Shown: positions 33,160 to 41,462, counted from the first letter of the stretch. The stretch is 53,751 bases of DNA from CAIMDX01 sp041652155 (GCA_041652155.1 JBAZHV010000006.1:1-53751); one strand, 5' to 3'. Made by a program: numbers and translations. Notes: a model not told the origin generated them from the sequence alone.

Positions 33160-34794
33160 CTAGTACTCGGGCATTCCCATGCCGCCCATTCCGGCGCCGG
33201 GCATTCCCTTGTCTTTTTTCTCCTCTGGCAGCTCGACCACTACGCATTCGGTGGTCAAAAGCATGGAAGCGGCTGAAACGGCATTTTGCAAGGTTGATCT
33301 CACAACTTTTGCCGGATCAACTACTCCTGCCTTGAGCAGATCTTCGAACGTGTCGGTGGCGGCGTTGTATCCTTCCGCTTCAGGCATTTTTTTGACCTCG
33401 GCGGCGATGACCGATCCGTCTTTGCCGGCGTTATCGGCGATCTTTCTTATCGGCTCTTCCAAAGCTCTTCTGACGATGCCGACTCCGATCTTTTCCTCGC
33501 CTTTGATCTTCATATCATCTAAAGCTTTTTGACAGCGGAGCAAAGTGACTCCTCCTCCGGGCACTATTCCCTCTTCAATAGCTGCGCGGGTCGCGGCCAA
33601 AGCGTCTTCGGTTTTGTGCTGGCGGGCTTTTTGCTCGATCTCGGTGGCTGCGCCGACTTTAATAACGGCTACTCCTCCGGCCAGTTTGGCCAATCTTTCC
33701 TGAAGTTTTTCTTTATCGAACGAAGATTCCTCGTTCTCGATCTGTTTTCTTATCTGGCTGATGCGGGCGTCGATGGCGGCTTTCTTGCCCTTGCCTTCGA
33801 CTATGGTCGTTTTCTCTTTGGTGATGACCACTTTGCGGGCTCCGCCCAATGAGTTCAATTCGACGGTTTCCAGTTTCAATCCGATCTCTTCGGAGATGAC
33901 CTGTCCGCCGGTAATGACGGCTATGTCCTGCATCATTTCTTTTTTGCGATCGCCGAATCCCGGAGCTTTTACCGCGATGGCGGTGAACATTCCTCTCAAA
34001 CGATTGACCACCAAGGTCGCCAAAGCGTCTCCTTCCACATCATCGGCGATTATCAAAATTTCTTTTTTGCCGGACTTGAGAACTTTTTCCAACACAGGGA
34101 CAAGGTCCTGAACGCTGGAGATCTTTTTGTCCACGATCAAGATATAAGGATCTTCCAAAACAGCTTCCATCCTTTCAAGGTTGGTCACCATATATGAAGA
34201 AAGATATCCCTGGTCGAATTGCAATCCTTTCACGACCTCTTTATCAATGCCCAATTTTTTGGACTCTTCGACCGTGACCACGCCGTCTTTGCCCACTTCT
34301 TTGATAACTTGGGCTATCAAAGCGCCGAGCTCTTTGTTTTCGGCCGAAAGAGTGGCTACCTGGGCCATCTCTTCTTCGGTCACGACCGGCTTGGCGATCT
34401 TTTTAAGTTCTGCAACCACTGTTTCGCAGGCTTTTTCCATTCCGCGCTTAAGGGCCAAAGGATTGGCTCCGGCGGTAACATTTTTAAAACCTTCTCGAAC
34501 CAGGACCTGGGTCAAAAGAGTGGCGGTGGTCGTACCGTCCCCGGCAACGTCGTTGGTTTTTTCGGAAGCCTGTCTCACTACCTGGGCGCCGAGATTTTCG
34601 ATCTTGTCCTCAAGCTCGATCTCTTTGGCGATCGAAACGCCGTCGTTGGTAATGGTCGGAGAACCGTAAGACTCTCCGATTATCACATTGCGGCCTTTCG
34701 GTCCCAAAGTGACAACTACGGCATTGGCCAATTTGTCAACGCCGGCCCTGAGTTTTTTACGGGCATCTTCGGAATATAGAATTTGTTTAGCCAT
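33160..34794 (-). CDS. groEL: Chaperonin GroEL (60 kDa)
   Basis: The ATP-driven folding chamber. The 544-residue protein has the characteristic GPKGRNVIIG, GDGTTTATLLTQVLVREG, the substrate-binding apical region, and AAVEEGIVPGG-like AIEEGIVPGGGVTLL. The C-terminus ends in the Gly/Met-rich tail GMPGAGMGGMGMPEY typical of GroEL. It follows groES by 71 bases and is co-transcribed from the CIRCE-controlled promoter. Confidence 0.98.
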   Translation of the reverse strand: MAKQILYSEDARKKLRAGVDKLANAVVVTLGPKGRNVIIGESYGSPTITNDGVSIAKEIELEDKIENLGAQVVRQASEKTNDVAGDGTTTATLLTQVLVREGFKNVTAGANPLALKRGMEKACETVVAELKKIAKPVVTEEEMAQVATLSAENKELGALIAQVIKEVGKDGVVTVEESKKLGIDKEVVKGLQFDQGYLSSYMVTNLERMEAVLEDPYILIVDKKISSVQDLVPVLEKVLKSGKKEILIIADDVEGDALATLVVNRLRGMFTAIAVKAPGFGDRKKEMMQDIAVITGGQVISEEIGLKLETVELNSLGGARKVVITKEKTTIVEGKGKKAAIDARISQIRKQIENEESSFDKEKLQERLAKLAGGVAVIKVGAATEIEQKARQHKTEDALAATRAAIEEGIVPGGGVTLLRCQKALDDMKIKGEEKIGVGIVRRALEEPIRKIADNAGKDGSVIAAEVKKMPEAEGYNAATDTFEDLLKAGVVDPAKVVRSTLQNAVSAASMLLTTECVVVELPEEKKDKGMPGAGMGGMGMPEY

Positions 34795-34819
34795 ATAGTC
34801 GAACGTCGAAAGTCGAATG

Positions 34820-34836
34820 TCGAAAGTCGTTACGAC
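34820..34836. repeat. 17-bp repeat between groES and groEL
   Basis: TCGAAAGTCGTTACGAC, identical to 35362-35378 upstream of groES. It lies in the 71-base groES-groEL spacer together with two more AAGTCGAA-like words, giving a tandem-like pattern. Confidence 0.6.
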
Positions 34837-34865
34837 GCTCTACATTCTATCTTCGACCCTCAAAA

Positions 34866-35156
34866 TTATTCAATTACCGCCAAAATGTCGTCTTGGCCGG
34901 CAATGAGATATTCTTTGTCATCTATAGTTATTTCGCTGGGTCCGTATTTGGTGAATAAAACTTTGTCCCCTACTTTCACTTCCATGGACAAAAGTTTGCC
35001 CGAAGATGCCATCTTGCCGGGTCCGACGGCAATGACCTCGCCTTGTTCCGGTTTTTCTTTTTCGGCGGATTGAGGAAGCAATATTCCTCCTTTGGTTTTC
35101 TCTTCTTTCTTAAGGGGTTTTATAACTACGCGATCCGAAAGTGGATTTATTTTCAT
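34866..35156 (-). CDS. groES: Co-chaperonin GroES
   Basis: The lid of the GroEL chamber. The ATG at 35156 gives a 96-residue protein beginning MKINPLSDRVVIKP, the normal start; upstream in-frame residues are not GroES-like. Motifs KGGILLPQSA, VIAVGPGK, and VGDKVLFTKYGPSEITIDD identify it. First gene of the groES-groEL operon. Confidence 0.97.
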   Translation of the reverse strand: MKINPLSDRVVIKPLKKEEKTKGGILLPQSAEKEKPEQGEVIAVGPGKMASSGKLLSMEVKVGDKVLFTKYGPSEITIDDKEYLIAGQDDILAVIE

Positions 35157-35240
35157 GCTTTCTTCAAGGATTAAGGACCGAAAATTTGAAACAGCCAAAA
35201 ACTGTTTAAAATCTCAAGCTCTTTACCCCGATCTTTAGGA

Positions 35241-35268
35241 ATTATAATTTTTAAAATTTTATTAACAA
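35241..35268 (-). promoter_or_regulatory. Second groESL promoter
   Basis: On the minus strand TTGTTA (35263-35268) and TATAAT (35241-35246) are 16 bases apart, downstream of CIRCE. It could give a start that is not blocked by the operator. Confidence 0.45.
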
Positions 35269-35270
35269 TA

Positions 35271-35297
35271 TTAGCAGTTGCGACCACAGACTGCTAA
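35271..35297 (-). promoter_or_regulatory. CIRCE-type operator of groESL
   Basis: TTAGCAGTT, nine bases, then GACTGCTAA: the arrangement of CIRCE (9-9-9), agreeing with the consensus TTAGCACTC-N9-GAGTGCTAA in seven positions of each arm. It sits 7 bases after the -10 of the main promoter, as in HrcA-controlled heat-shock operons. HrcA itself is not in the window. Confidence 0.85.
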
Positions 35298-35304
35298 TTC
35301 CTAA

Positions 35305-35332
35305 ATTTTAACCGATTGTATCTCTTTGTCAA
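35305..35332 (-). promoter_or_regulatory. Main groESL promoter
   Basis: On the minus strand a perfect TTGACA (35327-35332) and TAAAAT (35305-35310) with a 16-base spacer; the CIRCE operator follows at once. Confidence 0.75.
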
Positions 35333-35354
35333 TGCTTCGTTCGAATATCGAATT

Positions 35355-35391
35355 TCGAGGGTCGAAAGTCGTTACGACATTCGACCCTCGA
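35355..35391. repeat. 17-bp inverted repeat upstream of groESL
   Basis: TCGAGGGTCGAAAGTCG pairs with CGACATTCGACCCTCGA (one mismatch, 3-base loop). It contains the copy of the groES-groEL spacer repeat (35362-35378). It separates the divergent groESL and 35451 promoters and may act as a terminator or insulator. Confidence 0.65.
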
Positions 35392-35415
35392 CGTTCGACT
35401 TTCAAATAAAAAGGA

Positions 35416-35444
35416 TTGACTTTGGACCCTCTTTCGTCTATATT
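35416..35444 (+). promoter_or_regulatory. Leaderless promoter of the 35451 gene
   Basis: TTGACT (35416-35421) and TATATT (35439-35444) with a 17-base spacer. The GTG at 35451 lies 6 bases after the -10, at the expected transcript start. Confidence 0.7.
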
Positions 35445-35450
35445 TAAAGA

Positions 35451-35816
35451 GTGAAAAGTCTAATCGGCCAAATGTTAGGCGGGATTGCTGGGATTGCCAT
35501 AGCGAGGCAATTTGTTTCAGGGGTTTATTACAACGACCTCGCCACTCTCCTGTTGGTAGGCCTGATTCTGGGAATCCTGAATTTCTTTATCAAACCGGTT
35601 CTGGAAGTCATTACTTTTCCCATTCGCCTCTTAACTTTAAACTTGTTCTCGATAGTAATAATGATGGGATTGGTCAAGATCGCCGATGTCATCCTTCCCT
35701 CCAATCAATTCCAAATAACCGGGTTGATCAGCCTTTTCTGGACCGCCCTGATCGTTTGGATAATGAGCATTCTTTTCGATACCAGCCTGTCGGGAAATAA
35801 TTCAGATAAAAAATAA
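35451..35816 (+). CDS. Phage-holin-like membrane protein (PF04020-type)
   Basis: A 121-residue protein with four membrane segments: GGIAGIAIARQFV, ATLLLVGLILGILNFFI, LLTLNLFSIVIMMGLVKI, and LFWTALIVWIMSILF. The layout matches the short four-helix family found beside many bacterial genes (phage holin family 4 type, not necessarily a lysis protein). The start is GTG; an ATG at 35472 is also in frame without a ribosome-binding site. It begins the plus-strand run leading to secG. Confidence 0.75.
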   Translation: MKSLIGQMLGGIAGIAIARQFVSGVYYNDLATLLLVGLILGILNFFIKPVLEVITFPIRLLTLNLFSIVIMMGLVKIADVILPSNQFQITGLISLFWTALIVWIMSILFDTSLSGNNSDKK

Positions 35817-35818
35817 CT

Positions 35819-36034
35819 ATGATTAACAACATCTTACTTGCCGTTCAAGCAGTTGTCGCCATTTTGATCATCATCCTTATAGTAATGCAGCAGAGAGGAA
35901 CCGCTCTAGGCTCTGCTTTTGGCGGAGATGGCGGCGGCGCTTATTCAACACGCCGCGGGATCCAAAAAAACCTGCTTTGGCTGACTGTCGTCCTGATCAT
36001 TGCGTTCCTGGTTTTGGCGGTAGTTTTAATTTAG
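35819..36034 (+). CDS. secG: Protein translocase subunit SecG
   Basis: A 71-residue subunit of the SecYEG channel. The first helix contains LLAVQAVVAILIIILIVMQQ, the conserved GTALGSAFGGDGGGAYSTRRG loop (in part: GSAFGG, STRRG) follows, and the second helix is LLWLTVVLIIAFLVLAVVL. The gene is 2 bases after the preceding gene, so translation is coupled. Short and recognisable, as is usual for SecG. Confidence 0.93.
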   Translation: MINNILLAVQAVVAILIIILIVMQQRGTALGSAFGGDGGGAYSTRRGIQKNLLWLTVVLIIAFLVLAVVLI

Positions 36035-36043
36035 TTTTTATTC

Positions 36044-38053
36044 GTGTCCAGTTTTAGTTTTTTAAAATTCAATTCCTTTCGTTTCCCTACAAGGCGCCAA
36101 TGGACGCAATTTTTCAAATTGCTAAACCGGAAAGAAAAATATTTCTTGTGCGTTTGCTTGGCCCTTTTCGCTTCTTCGGCGCTCTACCTTTATTCCGGCT
36201 ATTATTACGCGAGCACTACAGTTGTTCCCAAAGACGGAGGCAGAATAAAGGAAGGTTTTGCGGGCCAGCCCCAATTCATCAACCCTCTTTTATATTTCCA
36301 CTCCGAAGAAATAGACAAATCGCTGATCGAACTGATATTCTCGGGCTTGATGTCTTATGACGAAAATGGCGGGATAGTATCGGACATGATGGACAAATAT
36401 GAATTCAAGGACGGAGGGAAAACTTTGGAATTTTCGATAAAAGAAAATTTGAAATGGCGGGACGGCCAGCCGTTGACCATAGACGATGTTGTTTTCACCA
36501 TCGGCCTTGTACAGGATTCAAGATATTTCAGCGATTTCCGGCTTAACTGGCAGCAGATAGAAATTGAAAAAATATCAGCTACCGCCGGACGCTTGAAATT
36601 AAAACAGCCGTACGCCGGACTTTTGGAAAATTTAGCTACTCTAAAAATATTACCCAAGCATTCCTGGGACCCGGCAACGCAGATACAGCCGCAAAACTTC
36701 GCCTCGGCGGTCGGTTCGGGGCCCTATAAGATAAAGCAGGTCAAACAGAACAAAGACAAAAACCTTATTGATTCGATAATTCTGGAAAGGAATCCCAATT
36801 ATTGCGGCAAAAAACCTTATCTGGACGAAATCGAATTTGTATTCTTCTCCCAGAAAGACCAGATGATCAAAGCTTTAAAAAGCGGCCAAATAAAATCCGC
36901 TTTGCTCGAAAGTTATAAAGACTATTCCCAAAAACAGTTCAAATCTTTCGACCTCAAAGAACTGCAAACTCCGGGATATTTTGCCGTTTTTTTCAACACG
37001 AATGAAAAAATATTTTCCGAAAAAGACGTACGGGAAGCCTTCGCTTTCGCCACTGACAGAAACGAGATCATCCAACAGGCCTTGAATCAAAAAAGGATTG
37101 CTGTCAGCTCCCCTATTTTGCCGGAATTTTACGGCTTTGCCGGACCCGATAGCATTCCCGGGCTTGATCTTGAAAAAGCTAAAAGCCTGCTGATCGGGCA
37201 GGATTTCATTCTTCAGGACGGACGAATGGTAAAAACAGTTGAAAAACTTCCCAAGTTCCAGCTTAAAAACGATCTGATCGTTGGCAGCAAAGGAACAGAA
37301 GTCGAAAAATTACAGGAATGCTTGGCAACGGATAAAGATATCTATCCGAGCGGAAAAATTACCGGAGAATTCGGGCAGGAGACCAAAGCCGCAGTGATCA
37401 ATTTCCAGGAAAAATACAAAGACGAGATATTGGCCCCTTCCAATCTGACCAAAGGCAACGGAAAGGTCGGAGCAGGCACCCGCGCCAAACTTAACGAATT
37501 ATGCTGGCCCTCGCCCGCGGACGTAACTCCTTTATCCTTCACTTTGACCACCTTTGACAATCCTGATATGACGGAAGTTGCCAAAGTCATAAAAACCCAA
37601 TGGGAAAAAATAGGCGCCGAAGTGGTCATTAAAACCGTAACTTCGACCCAGGAGATATATAAAATAACCCGAGAAAGAAATTTTCAAGCCCTGCTTTTCG
37701 GAGAAACGCTGTCAAGCATACCCGATCCCCTTCCTTTTTGGCATTCCCTGCAGGCGATCGATCCCGGTTTGAATTTGACAGGCTACGACAGCAAAAAAGC
37801 GGATGAACTTCTGGAGCAAGCCAAAAAATACTATAACGCGAACGATCCGGAAAGAATAAAAGCGCTGGAAAAATTCCAAAATATCGTGATCGAAGACTCT
37901 CCCGCCATTCTCCTTTACGGCCAAAAATATTTTTATCTGGTTGACAAGTCCGTAAAAGGCGCCGAGGTCAAAAAAATAGTTGAAACGGCTAAAAGGTTCT
38001 CGGGAGTTTCCAACTGGTATGTTCAGACCCAAAGAATCTGGAACAAAAAATAA
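36044..38053 (+). CDS. ABC peptide-binding protein (SBP_bac_5) with inserted peptidoglycan-binding domain
   Basis: A 669-residue protein, start GTG. It has an N-terminal membrane anchor (about 32-52) rather than a lipobox. The SBP_bac_5 fold is seen in FINPLLYFHSEEIDKSLIEL (in part), LKWRDGQPLTIDDVVFTI, SGPYKI, NTNEKIFSEKDVREAFAFAT and NPEAN-like region. At residues about 407-487 a peptidoglycan-binding module is inserted (LIVGSKGTEVEKLQECLA, GEFGQETKAAVINFQEKY, GAGTRAKLNELC). The SBP fold then resumes with PLSFTLTTFDNPDMTEVAKV. No permease or ATPase genes are nearby. It may tether to peptidoglycan and bind peptides. Confidence 0.87.
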   Translation: MSSFSFLKFNSFRFPTRRQWTQFFKLLNRKEKYFLCVCLALFASSALYLYSGYYYASTTVVPKDGGRIKEGFAGQPQFINPLLYFHSEEIDKSLIELIFSGLMSYDENGGIVSDMMDKYEFKDGGKTLEFSIKENLKWRDGQPLTIDDVVFTIGLVQDSRYFSDFRLNWQQIEIEKISATAGRLKLKQPYAGLLENLATLKILPKHSWDPATQIQPQNFASAVGSGPYKIKQVKQNKDKNLIDSIILERNPNYCGKKPYLDEIEFVFFSQKDQMIKALKSGQIKSALLESYKDYSQKQFKSFDLKELQTPGYFAVFFNTNEKIFSEKDVREAFAFATDRNEIIQQALNQKRIAVSSPILPEFYGFAGPDSIPGLDLEKAKSLLIGQDFILQDGRMVKTVEKLPKFQLKNDLIVGSKGTEVEKLQECLATDKDIYPSGKITGEFGQETKAAVINFQEKYKDEILAPSNLTKGNGKVGAGTRAKLNELCWPSPADVTPLSFTLTTFDNPDMTEVAKVIKTQWEKIGAEVVIKTVTSTQEIYKITRERNFQALLFGETLSSIPDPLPFWHSLQAIDPGLNLTGYDSKKADELLEQAKKYYNANDPERIKALEKFQNIVIEDSPAILLYGQKYFYLVDKSVKGAEVKKIVETAKRFSGVSNWYVQTQRIWNKK

Positions 38054-38126
38054 GCACTCCTTCGGGATCTGCGGAGCTCCAAAGCCGGTTTCGCGAGCTA
38101 ACCAAGCTATATATAAAAAACCAAAA

Positions 38127-38990
38127 ATGGAATTTCAAAAAATAGAAAAATTGGATCATTACGCGGCAAAAGCCTTGGACGGCCTTGGAACTTGGAAGTA
38201 TCCGGATCTTAAATTGGAAAAAAGCGATCGAAATATCTTTATGGGAAGCGGAGACGCGGCCAACACCGGAAGGATATTCGCGCAAATTCTCGGCGGACAC
38301 GCTTTGAACGTTTGCAACTACAAAATATTTTTTGAGAACGAACCCAACCGCGATTCGAATATTTATATCTTGAATGCTTCGGGAGGGAAAGACGGACTGA
38401 AGATGGCGCAGTGGCTGACCGAAAGGAACTGGCATCCAAAACTGTTAACGAACAACCCGGAACCGCCAGCTGGAAAGTTTTTAAGACCGGAAGATATTTT
38501 CGTTTTCCCCGCCAATATCGAACCGCCGACATACAATGTGAGCACATACGCTTCAATGCTCTATTGGCTTTTGAAAGAAAACCTGCAAGAGATCAGAGAG
38601 AAAATAAAAAATATTGAGATACCGGACCTGAGAAAATATAAATTCATCTTCTTTATGGTCGAGGATAAATACGAGGTCTTGGGAAGAATGGCGACCAGAA
38701 AAATCGCCGAAACGCTGGCAGGAGTGGGAGCTAACGGATGCGGCTATTCAAACGCGGTACATGGCATGCTTACCCAGCCCAGCAAAGACCGTCTGGTGTT
38801 CTGTATGAACGTTAAATATGACGGGCCGGGAGATATTTATGAACTGAACATCGATTCCTTTTTGGGACTGTTGCTCTGTATTCATTATATCGTCGGCAAA
38901 AACCAAACCGACCAGGATTCGGCAAACATCTTGGCTGTCTACGAAGAAAACGCCAGAAAGCAAGGCTGGGAACTGAACAAAGTTTGGTAA
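38127..38990 (+). CDS. SIS-domain-like sugar isomerase family protein
   Basis: A 287-residue protein from the ATG at 38127 (MEFQKIEKLDHYAAK); the upstream open frame overlaps the previous gene. It has a SIS-like phospho-sugar binding pattern: NIFMGSGDAANTGRIFAQIL, YILNASGGKDGLKMAQWL and later VGANGCGYSNAVHGML. It may isomerise a phosphorylated sugar, but the usual catalytic Glu/His are not identified. The family is typical of CPR genomes (recollection). It is probably the last gene of this plus-strand run. Confidence 0.6.
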   Translation: MEFQKIEKLDHYAAKALDGLGTWKYPDLKLEKSDRNIFMGSGDAANTGRIFAQILGGHALNVCNYKIFFENEPNRDSNIYILNASGGKDGLKMAQWLTERNWHPKLLTNNPEPPAGKFLRPEDIFVFPANIEPPTYNVSTYASMLYWLLKENLQEIREKIKNIEIPDLRKYKFIFFMVEDKYEVLGRMATRKIAETLAGVGANGCGYSNAVHGMLTQPSKDRLVFCMNVKYDGPGDIYELNIDSFLGLLLCIHYIVGKNQTDQDSANILAVYEENARKQGWELNKVW

Positions 38991-39085
38991 AAGTAGAAAA
39001 TATTTGTTAGTATCCAGTAGTGAAAAATAAATTCGCAGGCCGCAAGGGCCGGAGAACAAAAGTCATCTGTAGCGGGTGAAGTTCT

Positions 39086-39181
39086 CCTTCACAAACCCTC
39101 GGCGAACATAATATTTGTTCTCTGAAGGTTTGTGAAGGAAAACCAAGCACAGGCATATCGGCGGACAGTGTCACGCCGAAG
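39086..39181. repeat. Palindromic repeat unit A (96 bp)
   Basis: The 38991-39443 spacer (453 bases) has no gene. Copy A begins with CCTTCACAAACC (39086-39097), which pairs with GGTTTGTGAAGG (39127-39138), and ends in a shared ATCGGCGGACAGTGTCACGC block at about 39157-39176. It is about 90% identical to copy B. Confidence 0.7.
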
Positions 39182-39330
39182 CCGAGCCCAAACAGATCAT
39201 CAGGGCGAGGCAGAAATGACAAACTTAGGACCCGCCTACGCTCCTGCGAGAGCTACGGCGAGGCGAAGCCCTCCTTCGCGGTCTCTGGCGGACATTGCCC
39301 GCCGTAGCCCGCTACGGCGGGCGAAGGTCG

Positions 39331-39421
39331 CCTTCGCAAACCTTCGGCGAACATAATTTGTTCTCTGAAGGTTTGTGAAGGAAACAAATTACGGTCTATC
39401 GGCGGACAGTGTCACGCCGAA
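39331..39421. repeat. Palindromic repeat unit B (91 bp)
   Basis: Second copy of the unit at 39086-39181: CCTTCGCAAACC (39331-39342) pairs with GGTTTGTGAAGG (39370-39381), and the same ATCGGCGGACAGTGTCACGC block follows (about 39399-39418). Between A and B lie GCTACGGCG-type palindromes. It ends 22 bases before tRNA-Leu. Confidence 0.7.
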
Positions 39422-39443
39422 GGTCCGCTACAGCGGACCGAAG

Positions 39444-39530
39444 GCGGACGTGGTGAAATTGGCAGACACGCAAGCTTCAGGAGCTTGTGAGAGCAATCTC
39501 TTGTGGGTTCAACTCCCACCGTCCGCACCA
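39444..39530 (+). tRNA. tRNA-Leu (CAG)
   Basis: An 87-nt tRNA with acceptor stem GCGGACG/CGTCCGC, discriminator A and an encoded CCA (39528-39530). The anticodon stem CAAGC/GCTTG carries the TTCAGGA loop, anticodon CAG. A long variable arm and GGGTTCAACTCCCA T-arm are present. Unlike tRNA-Ser in this window, CCA is encoded. Confidence 0.95.
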
Positions 39531-39642
39531 ATATCTTTATACTTTTTAAAATTTAGGCTAAGGCTCGCGATAACCCTCTTTCGCGGTCCTTGTTCAATTT
39601 TTAAACCAGTACATTTTAAATTAAAAGATATATTAATCAGCA

Positions 39643-39693
39643 TTTGCCAAAAAATTCCAAGCTTCTCTTCTAAAAGCTTGGAAAAACGGCAAA
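39643..39693 (+). promoter_or_regulatory. Two-part stem-loop in the RNase J leader
   Basis: Inner stem TTCCAAGCTT/AAGCTTGGAA (39655-39664, 39674-39683) and outer stem TTTGCC/GGCAAA (39643-39648, 39688-39693). The ATG at 39714 is 20 bases downstream; there is no T-run after it, so it is more a leader structure than a terminator. Confidence 0.5.
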
Positions 39694-39713
39694 CGTAAAG
39701 AATAAAGATACTT

Positions 39714-41462
39714 ATGGAAAAAATAATAAAAAGAGAAGGTTTCAGAACGGCTCCCAGAAGGACGAGCCATCCTCAACCTATGGCAAGAAAAGAAAATTTA
39801 AGACTGATACCCTTGGGAGGGTTGGGAGAGGTTGGCCGCAATATGATGCTTATAGAGTACGGCAACTCCGCTATTATCATCGACATGGGCTTTCGCATGC
39901 CGGAAGAAGATATGCCGGGAGTCGATTACATCATCCCAAATATCTCCTATATGCAAAACTACAAGAAGAATCTTCTTGGCATTTTGTTCACCCACGGCCA
40001 CTACGACCACATCGGAGCTATCCCCTATCTGATCTACAGATTCCCGTTTTTCAAAGCCCCGTTCTTCGCTTCCGGGCTGACCAAGGCCATAATCCAAAAA
40101 CGGCAGGAAGAATTTCCGACCCAGCCGAAACTGGACATCGAAAAAATAAAAGACGGGTCCAGGATAAATCTTGGGCCGTTCAAAATAGAATTTTTTCGCC
40201 AGAACCACAACATACCGGATAACATGGGAATATTCATAAATACTCCCGCTGGAAACATCATAGACACCTCCGACTTCAAATTCGACCCCCATCCTGTCAA
40301 TGAACCGTCAACGGATTTTGCCCGGCTTAGAGAGATCGGGAGGAGAGGCATCACCCTGTTAATGTCGGACTCGACCGGAGCCGAAGAAGAAGGACACTCC
40401 ATCTCGGAGCAAACCATCTTCGAAAATCTGGAATTGATATTCCAGAGATCCAAAGGGCGCATTATCTCCGCCACTTTTTCATCGCTCTTGAACCGCATCC
40501 AGCATTTGATCTCCCTTTCGGAGAAATACCATCGCAAAGTGGTTGTCATCGGCCGCAGTATGAACTTCAACATCGAATCAGCCAAACGCTTGGGCTACTT
40601 AAAAGTTGAGAAAGACACGATCCTTAAAAAGCCAAGCCAGATAAACCAATATCCCGACAACCAGGTCTTGGTCATTTGCACGGGCGCGCAGGGAGAAGAG
40701 AGGGCCGGACTGATGAAGATCGCCACGAAGGAACATCCGTTCATCGCGATCAAGCCCCAAGACACGATCATCTTTTCGTCCTCGGTCATTCCGGGGAACG
40801 AAAGAACCGTCCAGATGCTTAAGGACGATCTGCTGAGACAGGGCGCCGAAGTGTTCCATTATAAAATGATGGACATCCACGCCGGCGGACACGCCCAAAA
40901 AGAAGAGCTGAAACAAATGATCGAAATAATGAGGCCGAAATATTTTCTGCCCATTCACGGACAATATTCGATGCTTGTAGCCAATAAGAAAATCGCTGAA
41001 AGCTGCGGCATCCCCTCCCAAAATATTCCTGTCATCGAAAACGGGCAGGTGATCACCGTAAATCAGGAAAGAATATCCGTCGAAAAAGAAGAGGTCCCGT
41101 CAAACTATGTTATGGTTGACGGCCTCGGGATCGGAGACGTTGAAGAGGTTGTCTTGAGAGACAGGCAAATGCTTTCCGTTGATGGCATCTTTGTCATCAT
41201 AGCGGTGGTGGACCGCCAGACCGGAAAGGTCCAAGGATCGCCCGATATTATTTCCAGGGGTTTTGTCTATTTGAAAGAATCCAAAGAACTGTTGCACCAA
41301 ACCCGCCGCAAAGTCATCGAAACGGTGGAAAAAGCGACAGCTTCAGGCGGAGTCGTTAATTGGACCTATGTGAAAGACAACCTCCGCAATACCTTGGGAG
41401 ACTTCTTGTTCCAAAAGACCCAGCGCCGCCCGATGGTCCTGCCGGTCATCATCGAAGTCTAG
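39714..41462 (+). CDS. rnj: Ribonuclease J
   Basis: A metallo-beta-lactamase/beta-CASP RNase for mRNA decay and rRNA/5' processing. The 582-residue length is normal. LIPLGGLGEVGRNMMLIEYG starts the core, and the metal motif is LFTHGHYDHIGAIPYL (His94, His96, Asp98, His99), where Tyr replaces the usual Glu of HGHEDHIG. The beta-CASP part has LMSDSTGAEEEGHS, VVIGRSMNFN, and VICTGAQGEERAGL. C-terminal motifs HAGGHAQKEELKQMI, IHGQYSML, and VVNWTYVKDNLRNTLGDFL complete it. The N-terminal 24 residues are a basic extension. A leader stem-loop lies upstream. Confidence 0.97.
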   Translation: MEKIIKREGFRTAPRRTSHPQPMARKENLRLIPLGGLGEVGRNMMLIEYGNSAIIIDMGFRMPEEDMPGVDYIIPNISYMQNYKKNLLGILFTHGHYDHIGAIPYLIYRFPFFKAPFFASGLTKAIIQKRQEEFPTQPKLDIEKIKDGSRINLGPFKIEFFRQNHNIPDNMGIFINTPAGNIIDTSDFKFDPHPVNEPSTDFARLREIGRRGITLLMSDSTGAEEEGHSISEQTIFENLELIFQRSKGRIISATFSSLLNRIQHLISLSEKYHRKVVVIGRSMNFNIESAKRLGYLKVEKDTILKKPSQINQYPDNQVLVICTGAQGEERAGLMKIATKEHPFIAIKPQDTIIFSSSVIPGNERTVQMLKDDLLRQGAEVFHYKMMDIHAGGHAQKEELKQMIEIMRPKYFLPIHGQYSMLVANKKIAESCGIPSQNIPVIENGQVITVNQERISVEKEEVPSNYVMVDGLGIGDVEEVVLRDRQMLSVDGIFVIIAVVDRQTGKVQGSPDIISRGFVYLKESKELLHQTRRKVIETVEKATASGGVVNWTYVKDNLRNTLGDFLFQKTQRRPMVLPVIIEV

